The position numbers and the translations under genes were made by a program. From Brasenia schreberi (taxonomy: Eukaryota; Streptophyta; Magnoliopsida; Nymphaeales; Cabombaceae), in NCBI GenBank assembly GCA_036023115.1, contig JAYKKT010000089.1, positions 13,903,001 to 13,967,000 of the forward strand: a stretch of 64,000 nucleotides of DNA. Reading direction: 5' to 3'. Position 1 is the first letter of the stretch, and every line of letters starts with the position of its first letter. This document shows positions 11,991-23,923 of the stretch, in pieces. The notes beneath the pieces were generated by a model, which worked only from the letters and a program-made list of their open reading frames with translations, was not told the DNA's origin and ran no database searches.

Positions 11991-12829
11991 ATGGATTCTC
12001 GAAACAATGTAGTAAATCATGAAGGGTGTTATAGGCAATTTGAAAGGCGAGGTTTATGGGGTCTTTTAAGCCAAAAGCATGATTCATGTGTACTTCCCGT
12101 AAAAGATATTAAAATTTAGAAAACCCTCATTACAGCAGATACTTAAATAACTACTTGCCATTTTCTGTTATTGCATCTTACCACTCATCCCGCGGATTTC
12201 AAAATGACCTCATCCATTACCATATGGGACAATGGCAGACCTATGGATGGGTTGGTAGTCAAAAGTGGGGTTTTCATAGAATCTCTAGAGAGGTAAACTC
12301 TAATGTTTTTTTCTCTATACCCCAGGATCAACATGGTTGACATTAAATCACTTACTAATTTTGTTATACACCGATGAATTGACTCATAACAAAATTAATA
12401 AGCATGATTAAGTGCTTTTTGGAATCACAAAGTCATGTTAATTTACATTCTAAAATCACGATTATTGCATGGAAGAGGTGAAGATAAATAAAAAAAGTCC
12501 ATGAGAATTTTTTGAAAGTTATATGAACCACCTCACCTAAATTCACCTGACGAAAGTTCCAACCACTTGGTATACCGATTGAAATGAAACAAAAGGGGAA
12601 AAGAGCCCGAATTACCAGCTAACGCGTTGGTTAAATTTTGTAAGAATTTTCTCGACAATCAGAAGTTCGAAAATCTTATTCCGCACCAATTTACATCATA
12701 ATGTGTTCATGTTTTCTATAAATATCTCTAATTCTTAGATGTTGGCATTGATCCCAGTTACTATATTTTTTTTCTATATTCCAAAGAACCGGGTTCTTCA
12801 CCGAAGAACATGATGCACAATGTACAGAT
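11991..12829. other. Intergenic, no gene seen
   Basis: AT-rich sequence upstream of the coiled-coil gene. A TTCGAAAATC segment near 12665 might be a fragment of a tRNA-headed repeat, but it is too degraded to call. Confidence 0.35.
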
Positions 12830-12910
12830 TCTCACCTGATTAGGGGATCAACTCGCAACTTGAAGGTCATGAGTTTGACACCTGGCGTCTCCAAAATTCA
12901 GACTCATATT
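12830..12910 (+). mobile_element. SINE-like fragment
   Basis: GGGATCAACTCGCAACTTGA followed by a GAGTTTGACACCTGGCG block parallels the tRNA-like head and B box of the copy at 2355-2470 read on its minus strand. Short and degraded. Confidence 0.35.
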
Positions 12911-13440
12911 ATGGCATTGGTCATGGTCATAAGTTATGGCATTGGTCATGGTCACTGTATTTTTGTATTCATGGGCACTGAAATCCCCAGCTAAGAATGC
13001 AAGAAATCTAATTAGTGAATTTGAAGTATTAGGACTTCAAATCATCATTTTCTAAAGTGAAAGTCAAACATAAGAACTTGAATTAGAAGGTAATATGAAA
13101 TTTTCCCCTAAAAGTCATTCCCATCCAAACATAGACCAAGTGAATGTCAAAAGCCAATAATGAGGTCACTTGATATGGACATGCTTGTAATGGACGAGGA
13201 GGGCTATTCAATGCACGATCGAGACATAGATAGAAAGGCTGCACTTATTAAGAATTGACATGATGACCAAATTTAGCAAGGATTATTCTATCATGGATTT
13301 TCTTCTTGCCATTTTTGGGCAAGTAGAAAAACAGAGAAAAAATAGGAAGAAAAGAGGCAAGGCATCTAATCAATCGTTATCTTTTCTTTTTTATTAAAGA
13401 CATGCGGGGTTAGGACCCAAGAAAGTTGCTAGAGTTAGAA
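12911..13440. other. Intergenic, no gene seen
   Basis: Contains a small direct duplication, TTATGGCATTGGTCATGGTCA, at about 12909-12952; otherwise unique AT-rich DNA. Confidence 0.35.
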
Positions 13441-13452
13441 TGTGTTAGCTTC

Positions 13453-16062
13453 TATGCGTAAATTTTGATTCTAGTTAAGAATCAAGACCTACCATATGGT
13501 TTGTTTTGAGATTTTAAATTTAAGTATGAAATATAAGACTCGGCTTCGGCTTCATTGATGTCCTTTTATCCTGGTGAGGCAGGGTCAACCTCCACGTGTT
13601 AGGGATTTTGATTATATTGGTGTGAGAAAATTTGTGTGAGTGTGTTTGTTGGATTTGTGTGTGCACGCACGTGTGTAAGGAGGTGGTTATGGGTGTTGGG
13701 CGACTCAAATTTAGGTAAGGTTGACGTAAGTTGGGGTTCTGAATTTTGGTTGAGAGTCAGGCTTATTTTGCTGGGTGAAACTTGGTCAGAGTCGATTTTG
13801 ACTGGGTAAGACAGCAAAGGGTACAGGTTAATTGGGTGGCTTTCACCTAACGTCGAACTTGTGGTTAAATGCTATAGGGTTAGACTATATGGTTGGGAAT
13901 TATTAAGGTAGAACGTAGGTTGTATGTATCTTTTTACTAGGTTCAGGACGAGTGATGCTTAATGAACTTCTGGTTTAGATGATGGATATGAGTGAACTTC
14001 TAAATTGAGTTGTTAAGGGTGGTGCTAAGATTCAGATGAGTTATTGACTTTCAGTTGGCTGGTGGTTTAGGATGAATTAGGGTTTTGGCTAGTTAGATAC
14101 AGTTCAGTTGATGTCTGCGAAAGTATGGCTGGGATTTAATGGCTGACGAGTTGAGCTAATAAGATCAGGTGTGAAGTAAGCAGGTAAGTTTTTAGTGGGC
14201 ACCTTGAGGCTAACCAAGCTTAACAAAGGAGGCAAGTCTAAAAATTTTATTTGGCAAATCCTACTTTTCTGTACTGGTTTTTAGGGAGGGTTTGGGACTC
14301 AAGGGAACCAAAGGAGGTCCCTCTCTAATAGCATTTTTAAGACATCTTTCAATGATGCCCAAGAAAAGTAAACTTTATGTTTGGAGTCCAAGCATGGTTT
14401 TAAGTTCTCTCTGGTTTTCTCCTTACAGGTTCTTGGTATTCCTTCCTCATAGGGAGCCTAGGTTCCTCTCTTTCTGGTTCTATATGTCCTCTGTGCTTAA
14501 ATTATCTTTCTTGATCAAGGTATCAACATTGCTCTTAGACTCATGGCTCTTAATATCATTCTTCCTCTTTCTTGAGTTTATACTCGTAAGAAACTCATCA
14601 TAGAGACATTTCTTAATATTTATCTTGTGTCATGTGTCATGCAACCAATTCCCTGAGTTTTTTAAAGGTATAATAACCTTTTGTATAGCTAACGTGGTTC
14701 TCAAGTTTTCATTGAAATTCTCCAAAATTATCATATGACTGCACATATTTCATTTGTTGGCTTTCTAATCTTATTCATGGTCATCATCTAGCTCATGATG
14801 AATATATGAGCATCTTCTTTTTTCTGCTTTAATTCTTTTAGAGTAGACTAGGTGGATATGGTTTTCATAGTGTATTGGAATAATATCCATGAGGTAGGTA
14901 GTTAGGTCATTGAAATCGCTAATTTCAATGAAGTTCAAGCTTCAAACCCAGTTAAAGGCTTCTCCGTTAAGACCGTGTAAAGGAACCAATCTGTCCACTT
15001 AGAACTATCCTTCTCTTGTTGAAACCTTCTTGATGCAAAAGGTGAGACAGTTCCAACGATCTCCAAAATCATTGAATTTGTAGAATTTTGAAGTTTCATC
15101 ATCTGAGTCTGTTTCAAATCCCATAAGTAGGAAGTATTCAATTTCATATATTTTCTTATCCTTCTTCTCCATGATTTTTTTGAAGTTTTGAATAATCTTT
15201 TTTGAAGGTCCTAGGCTTTTGGAGCAAAAGATTATATCGCATTGTATTCCTAGCATCACCCAAAAGTCCTTCTATATCTAGGCCTAGGTTCATCGTAGTA
15301 TATAGTTTGAGTTATAGGATCCCTATTTGAGTCACTAGATGAGTCAGATTCGTAGGACTTGTACTTAGATCTGGGTCTTGAATCTATGACAAGCTTTAGA
15401 ACTAGATATGGGTTTTAGTGTTTTCATGTGAAGAAAATGAGGGTGATTTAGATTGACTCCCTAGAATGAGTTCAAGTTTCTCATCTTATTAGAGGTGAGG
15501 TAATTTCTAATCCTAGGTTCAACATCTCCGCGGCACTCGACTTTCTCATGGATTTGGACCTTGTGTTATATGAGTGGTCCATGTAATCAAGAGCAAATTA
15601 AATACATAAAAGTATACAATTAATCAATACAAAGCATACATACAAAATATGGGTAGACCTAATAACAGACCTCTAGTCCTCTGAATCCTACTTATTGTAC
15701 CAAAAGAGAATTGTATGCGTAAATTTTCATTCCAATAAAGAATCGAGACCTATGATATGATTCTTTGAAATTTAAAGTTGAAGCACGAAACCCGGTTTGG
15801 GCTTCATTGATAGCCATCAAAACCCTAACTTAAGTCAACCTTACCTAAATTTGAGTCACTCAACACCCATAGCCACCTCCTTACTTTCACACACATATTG
15901 GCAACCACTAATACGTGAGGTTTACCCTACCTCGTCAAGGATAGAAGACTACCGGTGAAATCCGAGTCACACATTTCACACTTAAACTTTAAATCTCAAC
16001 GAATAATGTCATAGGTCTTGGTTGTTCACTAGAACCAAAATGTTTGCATAGATATATGTAGG
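13453..16062. repeat. Fold-back repeat element with terminal inverted and direct copies
   Basis: A segment starting TATGCGTAAATTTTGATTC at 13456 and running to about 13760 (AATTTAGGTAAGGTTGACG) is present inverted at about 15825-16062, where the plus strand reads GTCAACCTTACCTAAATTTG. Its first 110 bases also recur in direct orientation at 15712-15822 (TATGCGTAAATTTTCATTCC). The right end is thus itself a hairpin. The 1.9-kb interior has short minus-strand frames (15259-14935), one holding YKFNDFGDRWN and FETDSDDETSKF, which I do not recognise. It may be a decayed retroelement or fold-back transposon. Confidence 0.6.
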
Positions 16063-17189
16063 AAACCATCATATATGATAAAAAATAGATTAGATAGCTA
16101 GCTTATAATAATACTAGCATTTGTCAATCTTTTTTCACAAAAATATAGTAACTTCATTCATGAAAGAAAAAGGTAAAAGAGGCTACAAATAGTAGCACAT
16201 AATAAAAAAATATACACACAATACAAAATCTTTGAAAATATAAAATCTTATAATATATAATGATAAACAAAAATAAAATACAAATGTTAGTCAACAACTT
16301 TATAAAGACACACCACCAAGAGACATAGTATCTCACTATCAAAGAGAAACCTTACTTTCGTTCTTTGACATATAAACACTTACTCAAAAACCTTTGGAAG
16401 TACAAAAAGAACTACTATTAGTATAAAATTACTTCAATAATTGTTTCTTACTCTCTCACCTTTTCTGAAGAGGAAGAGACAACAGTTAAAGGAAGAGGAA
16501 GAGAATAGAGTAAGAGAGGTTACAAAAGGTAAACAATATCATTCTCTCATAAGACAAAAAAAATATTCCAAATGTCTTATAAGAATTTGCTATTTGTATA
16601 CCCTTTTTTATCATCATCACACCCCATACCCTTGTCACTACATATACTCCGCTCTTCTCTTCTAGTGCTCTTGCCACAACCACTATTTATTCCTATTAAC
16701 TACCATCATCACTACTGGTAGCTCTCCCCTTTGTCTCCCTCTTCTCTTCTACATCATGACAATAAAAAGAGTGGGTATCTATCCTAGTAGAAGTCCCTTG
16801 ACTCCCTCTTCTCTTCTCATTTCCTCTCCCTCTTCTCCTCTCCTATTGCTATCAGATTTTTGAACTTCGAAGGAAGTCCTTCAATACAAAGAAGACATAT
16901 GTAGAGGCATATGTGTATGAAGGTAGACACCCTCTAATGTGTCTTCCTTAAGGATGATATGGTATTGACGAGAAATGACCCAATGTATTTATCATAATAT
17001 TCACCTTTCTATAACTTTAAAGAATATTTATTACTAAGAGGACGAGAAGATTATACTCTTGATGATATTGAGGAGCAATTCTTATTTTTTGTACTTGATA
17101 TGTATTAACTCTTATTTATTTTTTGACTACAAATAATGTATTATAATTTTATTTATATAATTACACCATACATTGGATATATGGTAGGG
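16063..17189. other. AT-rich spacer, no gene seen
   Basis: Includes pyrimidine-rich tracts (CTCCCTCTTCTCTTC type) repeated around 16735-16850. No family-like ORF. It may contain the decayed C-terminal end of the neighbouring MULE. Confidence 0.3.
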
Positions 17190-18370
17190 TATTCCTCGAC
17201 CCTTTCACTTAGTAATTTAGTTTGATACAAGTCTTGACATCGACAACAATTACCCAACCTATGTCGAGCATCAACATCCATCAATCTGGTTTATATGAAG
17301 AAACACTACAAGTAATATGATGTAGAATTTCATTGACACTATCTTTTATGAAAACTTGGGAATTGCACCACAACATATATATACTTTCATAAAACATTCC
17401 CTATGATATTAGCTTAATTTGTCTCATGTTCTCCCAAAAGCTTCCCAACGACTATATCCACAGTATCATCACCATAATATCAATTCATTTGACAATATAT
17501 AATATCATAAACTAAGGAATCTTGCTATTATATGATCATACTTAGTTTATCTAGAATAAATACTAGTCAATGGGAAAACACTACTTGACAACGAACTAGG
17601 CCTTTGTACTAGAGACAAAGACATATCCTCGGCCATGATTATGACATCGTGAGACTAGAGAACTCTTCCTACAAGTAAATTTACCTCAAAATGCAACTCT
17701 CTCTTTGTATACTCCCATTAAAACAACATTTCTTTGCAGATCTCCTAGATAGTTGACCTCTAGGACAAGGGAAAAGGTTCATACAAAGATGTTTGAGGAT
17801 TCAAACCCTCATACAACGGCTTAATTAGTTGCCTATATCAATCTTGAACTTGATGGTTTTTCAATCGAGAGATTTCTTATAATTCAACTTTCTCTCTCCA
17901 TTCTGCATCTTTATCAACAAGTGTATGACATTGTTTCTTCTCCATATTAAGCTTTCTCTAAAATATATCAATGGACAACAACTACATCAGTTGATATGCT
18001 TGCAAATAAATATCCCATGAGCACATGGTAATCTACATGAAAGTCATTGCCAATACCAACATTTCATTGGATTCAAACTAATAACTTCTCCATGATTCAT
18101 CTTTTTTATAATTAAATCAAGTGCATGTTGTGAAATCATTTTCTTCAACATTCTACCAAGCTCAAAGAAATCTGTAAGATAATGTTTGTTAATAATTTGA
18201 GATTTTGATTTCTTTAATTCCGTGATTTGTAACTCAATCACTAAATGAAGTTTAGTCCATGTCACATCAAACCTCCTACTAGAGTTTCCAATAAATCCTT
18301 TCAACCTTATATGCATACTTTGGATCATATATAATTCTATAAACAATATCATTATGACATATATAGATTG

Positions 18371-18405
<35 letters not shown>

Positions 18406-18426
18406 TCTTTGCACATATGTATATGC

Positions 18427-18459
<33 letters not shown>

Positions 18460-18460
<1 letters not shown>

Positions 18461-18725
18461 CATAATCTATGTGTAGACTCATTTATACTCAAATCTACTT
18501 AAAGATCTCAACTAATAGATCATTGAGATCTTTAAACAAAAAGTAAAATAGTACTAGGTGCATTAAATACATTGTACAAGAAGTACAATAATACTTTTTG
18601 TTTTTTAACTTAAAACTCAACTGTTGATCTCACCGGTCTAAAGTTGACATCTTTAAGGATGTTTAGAAACAAATGGATTGTACATTTACTACATTTTCAT
18701 ATATATATATAGAGAGAGAGAGAGG
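18460..18725. repeat. Microsatellite-bounded MITE-like insertion inside the MULE
   Basis: Bounded on the left by TATATATAGAGAGAGAGAG (18430-18460) and on the right by TATATATATAGAGAGAGAGA (18704-18724). The interior has inverted GATCT.AACT..AGATC stretches near 18505-18535. It resembles other elements here that carry TA then GA termini. Confidence 0.4.
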
Positions 18726-18949
18726 TAGTGATAATATATAATGACTTTGGTTGCACACTCTTGCATAAACATCTCTTTATTTGATCTTTGATATGAGCGA
18801 TTTAGGTGATAATATAAAACACATTTATCCATTAAATATAAAATATAAAAGTGCAATGATACTTTTACTTCATATCTCTATTTTTGATAATGTCAATCTA
18901 AAAATGGAGATTTTATACAAGATTATGCACTAAAAGATATTATGATATC

Positions 18950-19150
18950 TATATATATAGGAAAATTATATCCTACCCACTTCTTGCATGTCTACCCATT
19001 GTTTTTTATTAGCATGAGTATAATTTCAAAAATTTTAAGGGTTTTAGAAAAATATGAAAAATATTTTTTTTATACTCATGTCACCCAAAAGCAATGATGA
19101 CATGAGAGGGCACATTTTAGTGGTGGGTAGGATCCAATCACTCATATATA
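18950..19150. repeat. Small fold-back element
   Basis: Begins TATAGGAAAATTATATCCTACCCAC and ends GTGGGTAGGATCCAATCACT with TA dinucleotides on both sides. The TCCTACCCAC/GTGGGTAGGA ends are inverted, as in a MITE about 200 bp long. No coding content. Confidence 0.55.
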
Positions 19151-20050
19151 TATACACATGTTTCATGCAAGTTAGTTGTGTGAGTATTAGAGTTCAAAAT
19201 CCGATAAATCCATGCTGACACAATGTTTTACTTATAGAGACCCAACAACTCATGCTTAACGTAGGATAGTATAGATAGAAAGTTCTTTCACTTTACTTCT
19301 ATTAACCCCAATTGCTTGGCATAAATCTTCTCATTTTCATACTCATAATTGTTTTCTAATTTACACTAAATATAGTGACATATATTCTTTCTTTCTTATC
19401 AATTGAATAATATGTCTTTGAATAATTTTTATAATATGCTGCCTATATAATAAATATATTGAGTAAAGAAAATAATATCAATTACATTTATCAATGAGTG
19501 TTCATGATCCATGCATATTATATTAAGAAAACTACTCAGAGCATATAACCCTCTTAAATACCTCAACACTCGAATATGATTTTTTCTTTATCAGAACTTG
19601 TGAAAGCGAATGCCATAGGAAAAGTTTTATTAGTAAATATAAATCCCATGACCTCAACGAAAGGCATCTTATAAGTACAATCAATCTCCAATATATTTGA
19701 AAATACATGTAAAAATTGAATTAAAATGGGATTCGCAAATATAATACCACTCACATATTTTATCTTTGGTATGTTTTAATGTCATATTCGATAATGATGA
19801 CAATCAATTTCATATAAAAGTTATTGTTGGACCACCCATTTCTTCTTGCTTTATCTTTATCCTCACATTATAAATGTGTTTGATTGTGCTAACATTTATT
19901 ATCACTCAACTTTGACTATATTAATATTTGCTTTGGCTTACAATATTATCATCTTCTTTGTCAATTTGAATTCAACATTAGTCAATATGCTAATAAATGC
20001 ATATTCTTCTAAATATAACTCAAGAAGATGATTATGCATCCCATTAATCA

Positions 20051-21544
20051 CAACCTACTTCCATAATTCATCAACCCCATAAGCTCCCTAAAGTGAAAAT
20101 GGACTTACTTTTTTACATAAGTCCAATACACCAATTGTTTTCTTGTTTCTATATTCACCATTTCTATGAAGTCAAATTTTATCTTCTCCATCTTATTGTT
20201 TTCAATAAATTAATTATCAAAATCACAATATTATAATATCTTACAATCCTTTTGTATATTGAATCAACTTATTTGACTACAAAACGCTTCATTAATTTCA
20301 AATACAAACGAATAATCAATTCCATTACCTTTACACTCAATCAATATATTAGATGCAAACAATCAATTTTTTTATTAATGGTATACCCAGATTCTCGTAT
20401 GTCGTTTGATATTCTATTAAAAAAATAAAAATACGGTAAAAAATATAAATAAAACAATTAAGAGCATATTCACGTGGGCACATCACTTATTAAGCATCAG
20501 ACACGCTTACATATATTTGCTCTGAAGAGTAGATTCCAAGGGTGAAGGATAAGGTAGAGTCGATTGTTGCACCAAAATGCACCTACGCATGCTCGATGTC
20601 AACAACATACACGAATAGGGACATTTAGAATCTATATAAGTTGTGTATAGGTGTACCTAGTGCAACAACCAAACATGCCTACATGAAGAGTGGGAATAAA
20701 CGAGTAAGCAAGAGCAAAGAACCAACCTTTTGGTGACGGTGGTGGAGTGACATTCTCAAACATTAGGCAAAGAGAGAGAGGGAGGGGTATCTGGTGTGTC
20801 CAAGTGGGGGAGAACGAGAGGTGAGCAAGAGGGACATGCGGGACGAGAGGTAGCTGTTGTAAAGGAGATCTGGAGTGACATTTTCAAAGAGAGCTAAACC
20901 AAAGTTCAAAACTTCACAAACAAGAACAAAGTCTTGTTGCGGAGTTTACGAATTCAAGCTTCGCTGGATCCGCCGTTGAGCCATAGAAGGAGGTATCTAA
21001 GGGATCCGAAATCCAAAAGTGCTGGTTTTGGATCGGTTTAATTGGTCCTTTGAATACCAGTAGAAATAAGTCTCTCGTGTAATAGATCAACTCAAAACAA
21101 CCTTCAAGTTGAAGGTCAACCACATTTGTTAGGGGTCTCTCTAACTTCAACTTGCCAGTAGTAAAAAAAAATAATAATAATACGTTGTTGTTGTTCTCAC
21201 ACTGTTGAACTTTTTGCTGGCTAAAATGCATATCTTTTAAGGAAATCTGAATTCTGCGTGAATTTTAATTGGATTTAATATGTCCTACATAATTATACGT
21301 CTGAATCGTTACAGAGAATCTGACGAAACCTAAATTTAAATGTACGGCGCGATCCCACTTGAATGTCACCTGTTCACATCCGTCTGCCATTAGTACAACT
21401 TCACTGCTTACGAGTTGCAGGTAATGTCATAATCATATATGATTACAACGTAATAAACGTGGTCTTATCAAAGGTTGCATTGATTTCTACCAGATAGTAT
21501 AAAGAATTATTCACCATCTGCCTATCTTTTGTCACTATCTCACA
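20051..21544. other. Repeat-poor AT-rich spacer
   Basis: The part nearest 20050 may hold the extreme N-terminal end of the MULE. Downstream there is a GA-rich patch at 20770-20830 and no recognised coding sequence. Confidence 0.3.
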
Positions 21545-21664
21545 TAGGGAGGGCAATTTCTACCGGACCGGACCCTACATGGGGCGGGTTCATAAGGGAT
21601 TAAACCCGCCCTGTTGTGGGGCTGGGTAGGATTTTTTACCCGCCCCGCCTCATTGCCATGCCTA
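21545..21664. mobile_element. Short hAT-type MITE
   Basis: 120 bp with ends TAGGGAGGGCAAT and ATTGCCATGCCTA (inverted, 10 of 13 matches), flanked by 8-bp near-duplicates ATCTCACA (21537-21544) and ACTTCACA (21665-21672), six of eight identical. The interior is GC-rich with GGGCGGGTT and AACCCGCCC arms. The 8-bp target-site duplication is the hAT hallmark. Confidence 0.7.
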
Positions 21665-22500
21665 ACTTCACACAGGCGAAGGCATGGCTTATCCATGTCC
21701 TAAGTCTGTAAATGAAACCAGTTGCTTGTGATTTGGCTTGGTTGAGCTTTTGATGTGCTACTTCATTCTCTGTGGAGGGATTTAAATGAGCCGACATGAG
21801 CTGGCTCAGGCATTTGCTGGTAACCACATTGTGGAAAGCCCAAGCATTTCCACCTAACACAATTGGTCTACTGGTATAAGCTTGTATAGCAAAGTAAAAA
21901 TAGCCCCTACATACATACGAAAACCATATTAACTGAACTAATGTGGTCATTAAGTAGATCCTTCAATTTTATATGAAAAACAACTACTAAGTCTTTTCTC
22001 ACACTAGACTGAGATGGAGTCAGCTACATGGTTTCTTTGCTTTGATTCAGCTACATGATTCTCTGTTATTCCTTGTTTTCATACAACTCTCAATCATGTA
22101 TAATAGTAACAGTTAACTCAACATAAGCAAGGTCATTCTTGATTGTTTTCTTCAAATACTTTTGTATTTTTTTTCTCTTTTAACATTTTCACAATCTAAT
22201 TTTCCATACCTTCCTATTGAAACTTTCTCTGATTATCTTTTTTCGATCATCTTAAATAATTTTATCTCATTTTATCATCTAATGTCACTTTTAATATATG
22301 TTATTTCCTTGTCATTCATGTTAGAAACTTCATTTTTGTCATGAATCATGAATATTATCTTTTTGTACACATATTCATGATTATCAATTCTATGTTTTTA
22401 TCTAAAAAAATATTTGACTGTAATCTTAATGATTACCAATTCCATGTTTTTAACTAAAAAAAAGAAGGAATCGACCGATGTTGTTTCATAACAAAGCAAA
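21665..22500. other. Spacer with a possible antisense RTE 3' fragment at 21985-22330
   Basis: ACTAAGTCTTTTCTCACAC and GGAGTCAGCTACATGG at 21985-22030 look like the complement of an RTE 3' tail, followed by AT-rich sequence; highly diverged. No gene otherwise. Confidence 0.35.
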
Positions 22501-22705
22501 AATTGGAGTTATTCTTAGCTGCCAATACATTTAAACCAAGAGCAAGATGCTATAAACTTATACTGATCAAGAGATCATGCGGTTACATAACAAAACAACA
22601 AGCTCACCATTCTCAAAATAGTGAATATATTTAGCACTTGGTGCAATTCGAACTTCAAATTTGCTTGAAGGTACCAAACAAACTAACAAAAGAAACCGAG
22701 GAAAA
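22501..22705 (-). other. HWS 3' untranslated region (likely)
   Basis: AT-rich sequence immediately after the HWS stop codon; the exact poly(A) site is not resolved. Confidence 0.4.
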
Positions 22706-23923
22706 TCAAGGGGCAACTTCAAGTCTTGGCTCGAAGCAGAAGCCTGAGAACAACTGCAAGTGAGAACGCTTACTCACTGGAGACTTCGGAGACCACTTCC
22801 ACTGCTTCTGGCTCATGTCGAAAACAAGCAGGATAGGAGCACCATAGCTCTGAATATAGATGAGATCATCGGTTCCACTGCTAGAGAAAACATCGTCAAA
22901 CTCCCCGAATCCTTGAAAGTATTTGGGCGGCATTCGCGCGATCTCTTGCCACTCGGTCTTGTTCAACATCCAGATCCCGATCCCCTTGATTATATCAGGC
23001 CTATCATGTTTACCAATCCCACCAACCATCACCAATTTATCCTTTAGATTCATCAGACGACCGCTAGTTAAAGAACATGGCATAGGAATAGAGTTATGCA
23101 TCAGAGATGCACGAGAGGATCGACTTGCAAGATCGTACGTGATCAGACCGTGCCGGTGCCCTGTCATGCCAGCAACCCCTGTAGAGTAAACCATTATGTA
23201 GAAGACCCTATCGCAGATTACACTTTCATCACCTCCCCTCCATCCCCTTAATACTTCTTTGACAGGGGTGACCCAAGATTTCGTCTCCGAACTATAAACT
23301 TGGATTAACAAATCCCACACAAAGAAATCATGGGGCACCTGCCTAGATTTGGCGACTGCGATTGAATATGTATTGGATTTAAGGTCCACAGAGAGTGCAA
23401 GAGCAGTATAATCTGATGATTGCATCTCGGGAGGGGCATCTATCTGCCTATAAACCTTGGTAATTGGGTTACAGACATAGAGATCATTCCTGCGCCTGTT
23501 CTCCATGAAACAGACCAAACCACATGAAGATGCTTTCAGCCAGCTCCGCTCATCGATGCAAGGAAGGTCAATGTTGTACCATTTCTTAAGAATCGGATCA
23601 TAGGCAAATCCTGATGGATCATCTTTATCTTTAAACATAAAGTACCAAGGTTTTTGTGATAAAATATTAGAGAAATGCCATAGAAACCTCTCTGAATTGA
23701 TAATCTGTATCCATCTTTTACAAACAGATCTTGCCCTGAAAATGCTAGCGATGGGCAAACAAGCAAGAATTCTCTCTAGCAAATCATCAGGCAAAAAATC
23801 AAGAGAGACCAGACAGAAATCATCTTCAGCATCACCATTGCCTTCTGACATCATTTCAAAACACTGAAGATCTCTTCCTATTTCATCAAAACCGCTAGTC
23901 ACCCAAGATACCTCACCTTCCAT
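22706..23923 (-). CDS. HWS: F-box/kelch protein HAWAIIAN SKIRT
   Basis: A 405-residue protein (Arabidopsis HWS has about 411). The F-box is at residues ~40-85 (SLDFLPDDLLERILACLP then IFRARSVCKRW), the part that binds SKP1/ASK in an SCF ubiquitin ligase. The rest is a kelch/beta-propeller substrate domain with family-diagnostic blocks PWYFMFKDKDDPSG, SSCGLVCFMENR, GWRGGDESVICD, VMVGGIGKHDRPD, GFGEFDDVFSSSGTDDL and the C-terminus SGFCFEPRLEVAP. In Arabidopsis HWS limits organ growth, affects sepal/organ fusion and abscission, and modulates microRNA function. I chose the ATG at 23923 (MEGEVSWVTS aligns with the known start). An upstream in-frame ATG at 23971 lies in a predicted leader intron, because CTGTTTGTAG at 23950-23959 is a good splice acceptor. 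The CDS is intronless and intact. Confidence 0.95.
   Translation of the reverse strand: MEGEVSWVTSGFDEIGRDLQCFEMMSEGNGDAEDDFCLVSLDFLPDDLLERILACLPIASIFRARSVCKRWIQIINSERFLWHFSNILSQKPWYFMFKDKDDPSGFAYDPILKKWYNIDLPCIDERSWLKASSCGLVCFMENRRRNDLYVCNPITKVYRQIDAPPEMQSSDYTALALSVDLKSNTYSIAVAKSRQVPHDFFVWDLLIQVYSSETKSWVTPVKEVLRGWRGGDESVICDRVFYIMVYSTGVAGMTGHRHGLITYDLASRSSRASLMHNSIPMPCSLTSGRLMNLKDKLVMVGGIGKHDRPDIIKGIGIWMLNKTEWQEIARMPPKYFQGFGEFDDVFSSSGTDDLIYIQSYGAPILLVFDMSQKQWKWSPKSPVSKRSHLQLFSGFCFEPRLEVAP

Larger units (their letters stand above)
17190..20050 (-). mobile_element. Decayed MULE (Mutator-like) transposase gene
   Basis: On the minus strand, in order: TIKHIYNVRIKIKQEE (N-terminal region, about 19870), a SGIIFANPILIQFLHVFSN block, then EIDCTYKMPFVEVMGF and NKTFPMAFAFTSSDKEK (MULE transposase core, 19563-19754), the RFDVTWTKLHLVIELQITE and HALDLIIKKMNHGEV region (18044-18300), an RLPCAHGI motif at about 18014-18031 (the GLPCAH zinc-finger box of this superfamily), and WMLMLDIG.VI near 17290. 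These match plant MULE/FAR1-type transposases. Stops, gaps (TYK lacks the usual TNKY) and an inserted TA/GA microsatellite at 18370-18460 show that it is dead. Terminal inverted repeats were not found. Confidence 0.75.

Noticed and set aside
14935..15259. Possible endogenous pararetrovirus or gag-like protein on the minus strand
   Set aside because: Acidic/aromatic composition is suggestive, but no zinc knuckle, protease, reverse transcriptase or other diagnostic motif is visible, so it is left unassigned.
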